DNA from: an uncultured Alistipes sp.
GTDB lineage: Bacteria; Bacteroidota; Bacteroidia; Bacteroidales; Rikenellaceae
NCBI GenBank assembly: GCA_944323075.1
Contig: CALURC010000001.1
Location: forward strand, 1 to 64,000
DNA length: 64,000 nt
Direction of reading: 5' to 3'
Shown: positions 8,147-15,361 of the stretch, one piece after another
Position numbering within the stretch: position 1 is the first letter of the stretch
How the letters are laid out: every line of letters begins with the position of its first letter
Translations under genes and position numbers: made by a program
The notes under the pieces: model-generated
Database searches by the model: none
What the model was told of the DNA's origin: nothing
Seen by the model: the letters and a program-made list of their open reading frames with translations, nothing else

Positions 8147-11131
8147 ATGAAAAAAAAGACAAATATGCCTTTCCGCAAAATGTGGACACGGAACAAATAT
8201 ATTGCGTGGTCGCTATTGTTGACCTGTATGTTCTGTGCCAACACCGGCTATGGAATTGGCAAAAAAGAAAAAGTTGAATATTACGAAAAGTCCGTTAAGG
8301 ATCTTTTTGTAGATGACAAATGGGAAGAGGGTAGAGCCATCCTAATGGAAGGATTGAAGCTATATCCCGAATCTTCTGAACTGAACGAACTGGCCGGAAG
8401 CTACTACTACCAGTTAAAAGATTATGACAACGCCAGATATTTCCTCGTCAGAGCCGTCAAAGAGACACCCGACAACGTAACAGCCAAAAATCTCTTGATA
8501 AATGTTGAAGAAGAGACCGGCAACTATTCCAGTGCGATCTGTTACGTCAACGAACTTTTGGAAATCACCCCTTATTGGCAAGGTCTATGGAAGAAAAAAA
8601 TAGCTCTGTACAGACTTCAGGGCAACGATATCGAAGCCGATCGGTTATTGAAACGATTGTTTCAAATATACCCCAATGACACGGCTGTCAGACAAGATTA
8701 TATCTCCCGCCTCGAAGAGAACTATTTGAAAGAGCGGAAAAAGGGTGATAAAGTTGCCGCAATACAAGCACTCCGCGAATTATTGGAAAAAGATAAATCG
8801 CAAGAAGTGTACTACCTGGATCTGGCAAATTTGTTTTTACAGCAAGGTACCCCAGAGTCTGCATTAGAAACCGTTTCCGAAGGGGTTATTTCGTTTCCCA
8901 GTTCGATCTCCTTGATCTCTAAAAAAGCCGAAATATTGTCCGGACTGCGCCGCTATCCGGAATCATTGGCTTTCCTGGAAGACCGAATGAATTTTTGTAA
9001 AAACACAGATTCTCTACAACCCCTATACAATTCGGTCCTGGAAGAGTATGCCAGATCACAACAGGAATCCGACCCCTACCGGATATATGGCAAACTGTAT
9101 ACCCTCAGAAGAGATAAAGATGTACTGAATTACCTGATCGACGAATCAATAAGAAGTGCACGGGAAGAAGACATGAAAAAATATATCGATGAAGCACGGA
9201 AAACCTATGGCGATACCCCTGAATTAAGATATAAAGAGTATGAATTCTATAAACGACAGGGAAGTCCGAAGGCTATTGTTTTGCTCGATGAATTGTATAA
9301 ACAATATCCTAATAATTATGATATCGCTGAAGATGTATGCGCCTTGAAATATACACAAGCCGAAACATTGCGTGAAGACGGTGCGTACAAAGAGGCAGCC
9401 AGACTATTTGATTTTGTCGCGGGAACAACCCAAGATATTGATTTAAGAACATCTGCATTACAAAAACTATATTCGGTCTATATATATTCAAAGCAATACG
9501 ACGCAGCCGAAAAGGTTCTTGAATCATTGCGGGAACATATCGATCCGGAAGAATACGTAGGACGGGAAGCTGAAATAATGAACAAAAAAGGGGAGGTAGA
9601 ATCTGCACTCGAATACCTGTACGATTATTTCAAAAATACGAACTCAGAATCGAATACGACTTATATACCTGACCTGTATGAAGAATATGCTCTACCTCAC
9701 ATCAAAAAACTCATTGAATCGGGCGATTTAAAACGAGCCTGCAGCGAAAGCAACAGACTTATCGAGATATGTCCGTACTCTGAGCAGGGCATACAGTATG
9801 CTATTTCATGTTTCTCTCTGGCTGGCGACAAAGAAGAGTCTGAAAAATATATAGAATACGGACTGCAGACCTTTCCTGGAAATACGTCTTTTATAGAGAA
9901 AAAAGCATCTCTATTATACGCCGACAAAAAGTACGATGAAGCCATCGCTTTGTTACTTCCCGTTGTCGACTCCTTACCTGGAAACAGCTCCATCATCGCG
10001 TCATTATCTGCCAGTGGCGAAGCCAGTGCATACGAACTCATAAAATCGAAACAATATGATAAGGCCATGGCAATTATCGACACGACTCTCGCATTCGACA
10101 ACAACAACCAAAGGCTGAACTACACAAAAGGTATGATATACGAAAAATTAGGTCAATATGATTCCGCATATGTATATCAAGTACTTTACAAACCGGATGC
10201 AAGCGACGCGAGAGAATTCAAACGCCATCTGGCAAACTTGGAACGCCGCAATATGAGAAACGAACTCTCCATGGGCGTGATCTTCGGTGGATATATGAAC
10301 GGCAGATCGATTGCTCCTGTAATGGATATTTCTTATGCATACACCCATAAGAAAAACCGATTTTTCTTTAGTCCGGCATACACGGCACGGGAAGACGTGA
10401 CAGATGACGATGGTATAAATGTTCTGGGAGGGCAGGCCATAAGACTTACAACAGGATGGGAACATCGATTCTCGCCAAGATGGTCTTCTTCCATATCTGT
10501 AGGGTGGGCAAATGATTTTTTCCCAAAGCTTTCTGCCAATGCAGCCGTTGCATACGACTTCAACAAAGATTGGAGTCTGAGTCTAAACATAGGATACAGA
10601 AGTTTAAATAGAGATCTGATAGATTACAGCTGGGTGGAAACGACCGATGCAGAATCGGGTGTAACCGAAGGCGTATGGAAACCCGAAAAATATGTCCGTA
10701 CCAAAGAGTCTCTGCTCAATGCCGGTCTGACTGCAACCAAATCTTTTGAATATCTGGTCTTAACCTTAAAAGGCGATTTTTTCATCATGGGAGGCAGCCC
10801 ATATTTCAATAGTTCTGCACAACTTAAATATATACCCGGTAGCGACGGAACGTCGTTTGTCCGAGGAACGTTTGGGATTGGCTCAGCCCCCGAGCTGGAC
10901 GTAATAGACTGTGCAATGCCCGGAAGCTTCAGCAAAATTAATGTTTTTGCCGGATTAGGAGGAGGATACATGATCGGCAAACACATGTTGATAGGCCTGG
11001 ATTTTTCATACAGCACGCTGTATACCCAAAGCAGCAAACGTATAGGGACCTACGACGATTATATCAACGACATCCAGACAAAATACAAAAACATGTTTAA
11101 TGTCTACACGTATATCAGCTTCTATTTTTAA
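8147..11131 (+). CDS. TPR protein with C-terminal YaiO-type outer-membrane beta-barrel
   Basis: A 994-residue exported protein with a signal sequence (hydrophobic segment about residues 19-36), many TPR-like helical repeats (about 45-690, e.g. ELNELAGSYYYQLKDYDNA and RLNYTKGMIYEKLGQYDSA), and a C-terminal beta-barrel (about 700-994) of YaiO type that ends in an aromatic residue (SFYF), as outer-membrane proteins do. This is the architecture of polysaccharide exporters such as PgaA, AlgK/AlgE and BcsC: periplasmic TPR superhelix plus barrel. It begins 2 bases after the GT2 synthase stop, so the two are surely co-expressed. Inference: it guides the polymer across the periplasm and outer membrane. 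The YaiO barrel assignment is from pattern memory; the barrel as such is clear. Confidence 0.85.
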   Translation: MKKKTNMPFRKMWTRNKYIAWSLLLTCMFCANTGYGIGKKEKVEYYEKSVKDLFVDDKWEEGRAILMEGLKLYPESSELNELAGSYYYQLKDYDNARYFLVRAVKETPDNVTAKNLLINVEEETGNYSSAICYVNELLEITPYWQGLWKKKIALYRLQGNDIEADRLLKRLFQIYPNDTAVRQDYISRLEENYLKERKKGDKVAAIQALRELLEKDKSQEVYYLDLANLFLQQGTPESALETVSEGVISFPSSISLISKKAEILSGLRRYPESLAFLEDRMNFCKNTDSLQPLYNSVLEEYARSQQESDPYRIYGKLYTLRRDKDVLNYLIDESIRSAREEDMKKYIDEARKTYGDTPELRYKEYEFYKRQGSPKAIVLLDELYKQYPNNYDIAEDVCALKYTQAETLREDGAYKEAARLFDFVAGTTQDIDLRTSALQKLYSVYIYSKQYDAAEKVLESLREHIDPEEYVGREAEIMNKKGEVESALEYLYDYFKNTNSESNTTYIPDLYEEYALPHIKKLIESGDLKRACSESNRLIEICPYSEQGIQYAISCFSLAGDKEESEKYIEYGLQTFPGNTSFIEKKASLLYADKKYDEAIALLLPVVDSLPGNSSIIASLSASGEASAYELIKSKQYDKAMAIIDTTLAFDNNNQRLNYTKGMIYEKLGQYDSAYVYQVLYKPDASDAREFKRHLANLERRNMRNELSMGVIFGGYMNGRSIAPVMDISYAYTHKKNRFFFSPAYTAREDVTDDDGINVLGGQAIRLTTGWEHRFSPRWSSSISVGWANDFFPKLSANAAVAYDFNKDWSLSLNIGYRSLNRDLIDYSWVETTDAESGVTEGVWKPEKYVRTKESLLNAGLTATKSFEYLVLTLKGDFFIMGGSPYFNSSAQLKYIPGSDGTSFVRGTFGIGSAPELDVIDCAMPGSFSKINVFAGLGGGYMIGKHMLIGLDFSYSTLYTQSSKRIGTYDDYINDIQTKYKNMFNVYTYISFYF

Positions 11132-11191
11132 TTATTGAGCTTATAGGATGATTACCCAAAGTATCGTCGATTCACCCCAAAAATAACATGT

Positions 11192-13315
11192 ATGAAAAAA
11201 CATAAACATATAGCCGTTGTTTTGCTTTGCGTCTTTTTAACGACCTGTTTTTGTCATGCTCAACCGCAGAAACAGAGATATGATGCATACGAAATAGCCG
11301 CCACAGACGAAGATGCTCACGATACGAAATGGGCTGAATATCTTCGTACACAACTGAACAACAGAGGTATCGTTGTCCAGAACCAACAAAATTCCACCCC
11401 AAACCAACATATTCTTCAAATTGCAATAGACCTAAATCCTTCGTTACAACACGATTACGCTGTACTAAGAGACAATGAACATCTGACACTATGCGCAAAA
11501 AACGAGAATTCCATGCTATGGATATTATACCAATTCATTTCGTGGATTTCGCAGTATGATGATCGAGTAGATGCCTCCGATCTTACCCCTCCGTTATTGG
11601 ACATGAGCCAAACCTGTGAAGGATCATTCACGTTCGATTACAGAGGTATTTATTCTCCCACTAATTGCGACCCCGATTTCATGGCAGTTAATGCCTCCCA
11701 TAATGTCGACTACGACTGGGGATTATGGGGACACAATTTGAGAAAAGTTGTTAAAGAGACTAATGACGACAGCATATTTGCATGGCATGAAGGCAAAAGA
11801 GATCAACAACAACTTTGCTTTTCATCGAAAACACTGTATGAATGTATTGTTAGGTACATTACCGATAATTATGGGGAAGGCAAGACGACAGCCGAAAGGG
11901 GAAACGAGGTTATCAGATTTTGTATCATGCCGGACGATAATGATGTTGTCTGCCTATGCGAACTGTGTCGGCAAGCCGGCAACAACAGTCAATCTGCAAC
12001 ACCATCCGTGATGAATCTATTAAAAAAGATTGCCCAACGTTTTCCGAATCATCTTTTTTATACCACTGCCTATCGTACAACCGAAAACCCTCCTTCATCG
12101 CCTATGCCCACCAATAGCGGTGTCATAATAAGCGCCATAGATATGCCATTGGCAGCAGATGGATTCAATGCGGGCGATGCAGCGGAAAAATTTGAGAAAA
12201 AAATAGACAAATGGAAAAGTATAACACCACACATATATGTGTGGGATTACATGAGAAACTTCGATGATTATCTAACACCATTCCCTGTAATGGGTATTCT
12301 CAAAGAACGGTTGGCTCTCTTCAAACGTCTGGGAGTAACAGGTGTCTTTTATAACGGAAGCGGTTACGATTATGCTTCTTTGGATGATGTGCAAACATAC
12401 GTTCTTGCATCCATGCTAAAAATGGACAATATCGATCCGGACTCATTAACAAAAAGATATCTCCATAAATTCTATCCCCAGTCGGGAGATATCATATACA
12501 AATACTATGGAGGAATAGAACAGAAAGTTATTCAAAATCACTCGAAACTCGAGTACTACGGCGGAATAACTGATGCTGTCGACTCTTATCTTAATCCCGT
12601 TGAGTTCGAATCTTTCTATAAAGACCTGGATGCAAAATCAAAAAACATTTCCGGGGAAGAACGACTCAGGCTCAATAAATTATTAACCGCTCTTAATTTT
12701 ACCATGTTGGAACTTTCAAGGATTCCTCAAGGCATTCCATACGACACATCAAGGATCGGAGATTGGCTGTACAATCTGCAAGGACACGATGCTTTTCCCG
12801 AAATGAAAAACTATAAAGAAGCAAACGGAGCAATCGATACGTATATAGAGTTATGGAACAAATATGGAGTCCATTCTGCTGTAAACAAAAATAATTCAAA
12901 CCGTTATGACTTCAAGTTTTATCAAAAGGGTAATGAGTCCCGAGAAATAAAAATGCTTTCTGACTGTTTCTATGGATTACCTTCGGATTACCATACCGGA
13001 TGGTACCAATTTAAAGATACGGAGATATCGGCAGAGAGTGTGATCGATAGAAATTGTATTGTCGTAATCGACGGAGGTTTTCTGTACGCTCCAAAATGGA
13101 AAATAGATTTACCGGAACGTGTCTCTATCCTGATTAATGATACGCCATACCACGAAATTGAAATTCCTTCAGACCCAGCTCCATATACGAAGCAATACGT
13201 ACGCTTCGAAACAAAGGTTGCATCTAGAGATCGTTTAAAAATAGTTGTAAAACCACGCGAAACATCTAACTCATTTGTTGCTTGCGATGAAATCGAAGTA
13301 TATGAAAAAAAATAA
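11192..13315 (+). CDS. DUF4838 domain protein of the exopolysaccharide operon
   Basis: A 707-residue secreted protein with a signal peptide (about residues 1-24, ending CHAQ). The middle part (about 165-440) resembles DUF4838: a CLCELCRQAG Cys-x2-Cys segment, then a P-rich TIM-barrel-like stretch with HIYVWDYMRNFDDY and VTGVFYNGSGYDY. DUF4838 proteins are thought to be related to glycoside hydrolases of alpha-glucuronidase/hexosaminidase type, but no reaction is established. The C-terminal part looks like a beta-sandwich. In synthase-dependent polysaccharide systems a periplasmic hydrolase or deacetylase (PgaB, AlgL, BcsZ) modifies the chain; this protein is in the right place to be that factor, which is inference. 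It overlaps the DUF1573 lipoprotein gene by 14 bases. Confidence 0.7.
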   Translation: MKKHKHIAVVLLCVFLTTCFCHAQPQKQRYDAYEIAATDEDAHDTKWAEYLRTQLNNRGIVVQNQQNSTPNQHILQIAIDLNPSLQHDYAVLRDNEHLTLCAKNENSMLWILYQFISWISQYDDRVDASDLTPPLLDMSQTCEGSFTFDYRGIYSPTNCDPDFMAVNASHNVDYDWGLWGHNLRKVVKETNDDSIFAWHEGKRDQQQLCFSSKTLYECIVRYITDNYGEGKTTAERGNEVIRFCIMPDDNDVVCLCELCRQAGNNSQSATPSVMNLLKKIAQRFPNHLFYTTAYRTTENPPSSPMPTNSGVIISAIDMPLAADGFNAGDAAEKFEKKIDKWKSITPHIYVWDYMRNFDDYLTPFPVMGILKERLALFKRLGVTGVFYNGSGYDYASLDDVQTYVLASMLKMDNIDPDSLTKRYLHKFYPQSGDIIYKYYGGIEQKVIQNHSKLEYYGGITDAVDSYLNPVEFESFYKDLDAKSKNISGEERLRLNKLLTALNFTMLELSRIPQGIPYDTSRIGDWLYNLQGHDAFPEMKNYKEANGAIDTYIELWNKYGVHSAVNKNNSNRYDFKFYQKGNESREIKMLSDCFYGLPSDYHTGWYQFKDTEISAESVIDRNCIVVIDGGFLYAPKWKIDLPERVSILINDTPYHEIEIPSDPAPYTKQYVRFETKVASRDRLKIVVKPRETSNSFVACDEIEVYEKK

Positions 13316-13817
13316 CCTATCTAAGCTGCTATATATGAGCAGTCTTCTCATATTTGCTGCATGTTCCGGGAAAGTCAATCCCACATCGGTTGTCATAGAA
13401 GATCCCATACGGCACTATTATCCTATTTTATCGGGAGATGAGCTATGGATTTCATACGAACTCACCAATACAGGAAAAGATCCTCTGATTATAAGCGAAA
13501 TCCAAACTTCCTGCGGATGCATTTTGTACGATGATTCAAAACGGATCATCCCGCCCGGAAATAAAGAACATTTACTCTTCAAATACGACAGCTTCAAAAA
13601 TACAGGGTATGTCTGTCATCAGATCAGGTTATACGGAAATTTTGAGTCAAGCAATGTGATGTTACTTGAATTCGATGTAAACGTAGTCCCGTCGTCCGAT
13701 CACATACGAGACTACGAAGAAGTATACGCCAAAAGAACTCAAGGCAAGAAAAAAAACACTATTACAAAATCTGAAACAGACAACAAAGATTTATACTACA
13801 TCGATAGCGATTATTAA
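13302..13817 (+). CDS. DUF1573 lipoprotein, last gene of exopolysaccharide operon
   Basis: Starting at the ATG at 13302 (not the upstream ATG at 13275), the protein has a short charged N-terminus, a hydrophobic stretch and a lipobox ending FAAC (C21), i.e. a lipoprotein of 171 residues. The mature part carries the DUF1573 immunoglobulin-like pattern: YELTNTGKDPLIISEIQTSC then CGC and IPPG, and YDSFKNTGYV. DUF1573 domains are ASPM/SPD-2/Hydin-like beta sandwiches of unknown function, frequent in Bacteroidota. The start codon lies inside the end of the DUF4838 gene, so the two are coupled. A short hairpin (13865-13879, 6-base stem) follows but is too weak to call as a terminator. A role as a small accessory of the polymer machine is inferred from position. 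Confidence 0.75.
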   Translation: MKKNNLSKLLYMSSLLIFAACSGKVNPTSVVIEDPIRHYYPILSGDELWISYELTNTGKDPLIISEIQTSCGCILYDDSKRIIPPGNKEHLLFKYDSFKNTGYVCHQIRLYGNFESSNVMLLEFDVNVVPSSDHIRDYEEVYAKRTQGKKKNTITKSETDNKDLYYIDSDY

Positions 13818-13890
13818 TATCTCCCTGAACGATTGGAATGATAACAGATGCCTATTGATCGATCGACAAAGCGTTTGTCAAGTTGATTTA

Positions 13891-14520
13891 TTACATCAAA
13901 TCCGATATACTCTGTTTCTTACGTCCTTTTTGGTCGCGTTTCTCTTGCTTCTCCATCTTTTTCCTAAGTCCGGGCGAATTAGGCTTTTTGCCTGTGTAAA
14001 TGATGTATGTATATGTATTATATGATTCATCTTTTGTTTTGGCTAATGCAGACGTGTTGGTAGTCGTTGTTTGTATAATATTGGCCTGCATATTCAACTC
14101 AAAACTATATCCACCATAATTATATTGCAACTTGTTAAGCTTTCCTAAATTGGTTTCCAAGATATCGACACCATTATCCCGTGCAAAAGTCATCAAATCA
14201 TGATAAGTCGCGTCTTTATAGAATTTTACAATAACCTTGGCTATCCCTTCATCTCCATATTGGATAACCACTGTATAATCGTCTTCATGGGGCTTGATAT
14301 CGGCTGTTGTCCCACTCAAAGCATTTAAAACGTTTTCTGCCACCTTAAGCCCATTTGATTTTCTTAGGACATATTGATTCCATTCATGATCATACTTAAA
14401 CTTTGCCTCCTTCAACTCTTCTTGCGTCATACTTAGCATTTTAGAATAGGGAAACTCGGATTGAGCCAATAAAGAAAGAGAAAAACACATAAGCAATCCC
14501 GATAAAAAAAACCTCTTCAT
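13891..14520 (-). CDS. Secreted hypothetical protein
   Basis: A 209-residue protein with a clear signal peptide (about residues 1-20, ending SLLAQS). I do not recognise a family. The mature part has mixed alpha/beta character, a DDYTVVIQYGDEGIAKVIVKFY segment shortened here to its core VVIQYGDEG, a Thr-rich stretch (QTTTTNTS), and a very basic C-terminal tail (about 185-205, KKMEKQEKRDQKGRKK). The tail could bind nucleic acid or acidic polymer, but that is speculation. It converges with the exopolysaccharide operon and lies left of the recombinase remnant, so it may be island cargo. Confidence 0.6.
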   Translation of the reverse strand: MKRFFLSGLLMCFSLSLLAQSEFPYSKMLSMTQEELKEAKFKYDHEWNQYVLRKSNGLKVAENVLNALSGTTADIKPHEDDYTVVIQYGDEGIAKVIVKFYKDATYHDLMTFARDNGVDILETNLGKLNKLQYNYGGYSFELNMQANIIQTTTTNTSALAKTKDESYNTYTYIIYTGKKPNSPGLRKKMEKQEKRDQKGRKKQSISDLM

Positions 14521-14825
14521 TTCAATGACTGATTTATTAGTTATACCAATATTTTAGGGTTACAGATAGCAATCAAACACACATTATCTCCTACACAATT
14601 GAATATTACGTAAACACATATCGAACATTATGACGAGGGACTATTTTACTATCCTCTTTTTTGTAGAATCATTTTATTTTAGTAATACTGATTGTCTAGA
14701 CTTATCGGCTCTAAAATCAGAATAAATCCTGTCATTTTTAACAAGCATTTTACAATATTCGTTACAAAAATAAAAACAAACGGCAAAAAAAGATAACCCG
14801 TGGACTAATCTTATAACAAATGTTT

Positions 14826-15077
14826 CATTACCTAATTGATCTGACTGTTCTCGAATGAGTCCAGATAAATTCGGGGCGTTTTAATATTGGATGTATTTTC
14901 GATTTGGGCATTTGTTTTTAGGTTCGTTTCAATCAAAGTCCCAGTAGTCGGGAAGAACCGCTATGCCCAGACTTTTATGGTCTATTTGCGGTCTTTGGTG
15001 ATGCGTAACATTAAAGGATGTTCTCCGTTTGCGAGGGTTTTGCTCTTAAAGCAGATGACTGAAATGGTGGCATCCAT
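14826..15077 (-). pseudogene. Tyrosine recombinase (integrase) N-terminal fragment, frameshifted
   Basis: Reading down the minus strand from an ATG at 15077 gives MDATISVICFKSKTLANGEH then PLMLRITKDRK and a stop; shifting frame at 14985 continues as HKSLGIAVLPDYWDFD, stop, NEPKNKCPNRKYIQ, stop, and SGLIREQSDQL. This is the standard start of Bacteroidota site-specific tyrosine recombinases (arm-type DNA-binding domain). One frameshift and two further in-frame stops plus loss of the whole core and catalytic part make it a pseudogene. Its 5' end lies about 140 bases from the 3' end of tRNA-Pro, the usual place for an integrase of an element inserted at a tRNA gene. Upstream repeats (GGTTTACACC twice) resemble arm-type sites. 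The call rests on translation read by eye, but the match is long and collinear. Confidence 0.85.
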
Positions 15078-15170
15078 AGCTGTTTTGGTTTACACCACGG
15101 TTTACACACCTCGTTTAAAACGCCTTCTGAGAGGGGATGGTGATAGTTCGATTCTAAAATCCCCAACAAA

Positions 15171-15206
15171 GAAAAAGCCTCATCAATCGTTTGATTGATA
15201 AGACTT
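15171..15206 (-). terminator. Terminator of the tRNA-Pro gene
   Basis: A 14-base stem with two G-U pairs (15175-15188 with 15193-15206) and a GTTT loop region; on the minus strand the stem is followed by a T run (A run at 15172-15176 on the plus strand). It lies directly behind the tRNA 3' end. Confidence 0.8.
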
Positions 15207-15214
15207 TCTTGGTG

Positions 15215-15289
15215 TCGGGGTGACTGGATTCGAACCAGCGACCACACGCCCCCCAGACGTATACTCTAACCGGGCTGAGCTACACCCCG
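15215..15289 (-). tRNA. tRNA-Pro, anticodon GGG
   Basis: The minus strand folds into a full cloverleaf: acceptor CGGGGTG/CACCCCG, D arm GCTC, anticodon arm TACGT-CTGGGGG-GCGTG with anticodon GGG, T arm with GGTTCGAATCC. Discriminator base is A; CCA is not encoded. It decodes CCC and CCU. A -7/-33 promoter lies just upstream (15305-15335) and a hairpin terminator just downstream. The 3' end borders an integrase remnant, so it probably served as an attachment site. Confidence 0.96.
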
Positions 15290-15304
15290 AGCTCTAAAGC
15301 AGTA

Positions 15305-15335
15305 CAAATGTAGAACAAAAAATGTTTCCTGCAAA
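15305..15335 (-). promoter_or_regulatory. Promoter of tRNA-Pro
   Basis: On the minus strand: TTTG (15332-15335), 19-base spacer, TACATTTG (15305-15312). This is a full match to the Bacteroidota sigma consensus, with the tRNA 5' end 15 bases downstream. Confidence 0.85.
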
Positions 15336-15361
15336 ATTTAAACTGATATTTTTCGAAATAT

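Larger units (their letters stand above)
14521..15214. other. Gene-free stretch between secreted protein and tRNA-Pro, partly recombinase relic
   Basis: About 690 bases. The left part (14521-14820) is AT-rich and holds nothing I recognise. The right part contains the decayed tyrosine-recombinase gene (14826-15077), a direct repeat GGTTTACACC (copies start near 15087 and 15099) just upstream of its old start, and the tRNA terminator (15171-15206). Confidence 0.7.

Noticed and set aside
13865-13879. Short inverted repeat GACAAA/TTTGTC as terminator of the exopolysaccharide operon
   Set aside because: Only a 6-base stem with a 3-base loop and no T run.
14887-15198. Plus-strand open frame of 103 codons
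   Set aside because: It overlaps the recombinase relic in antisense and runs into the tRNA terminator.
1-15290. Second copy of the tRNA-Pro 3' end as a left attachment site
   Set aside because: I looked for the T-arm/acceptor sequence to the left of the tRNA and saw no copy; it may lie outside the window or have decayed.
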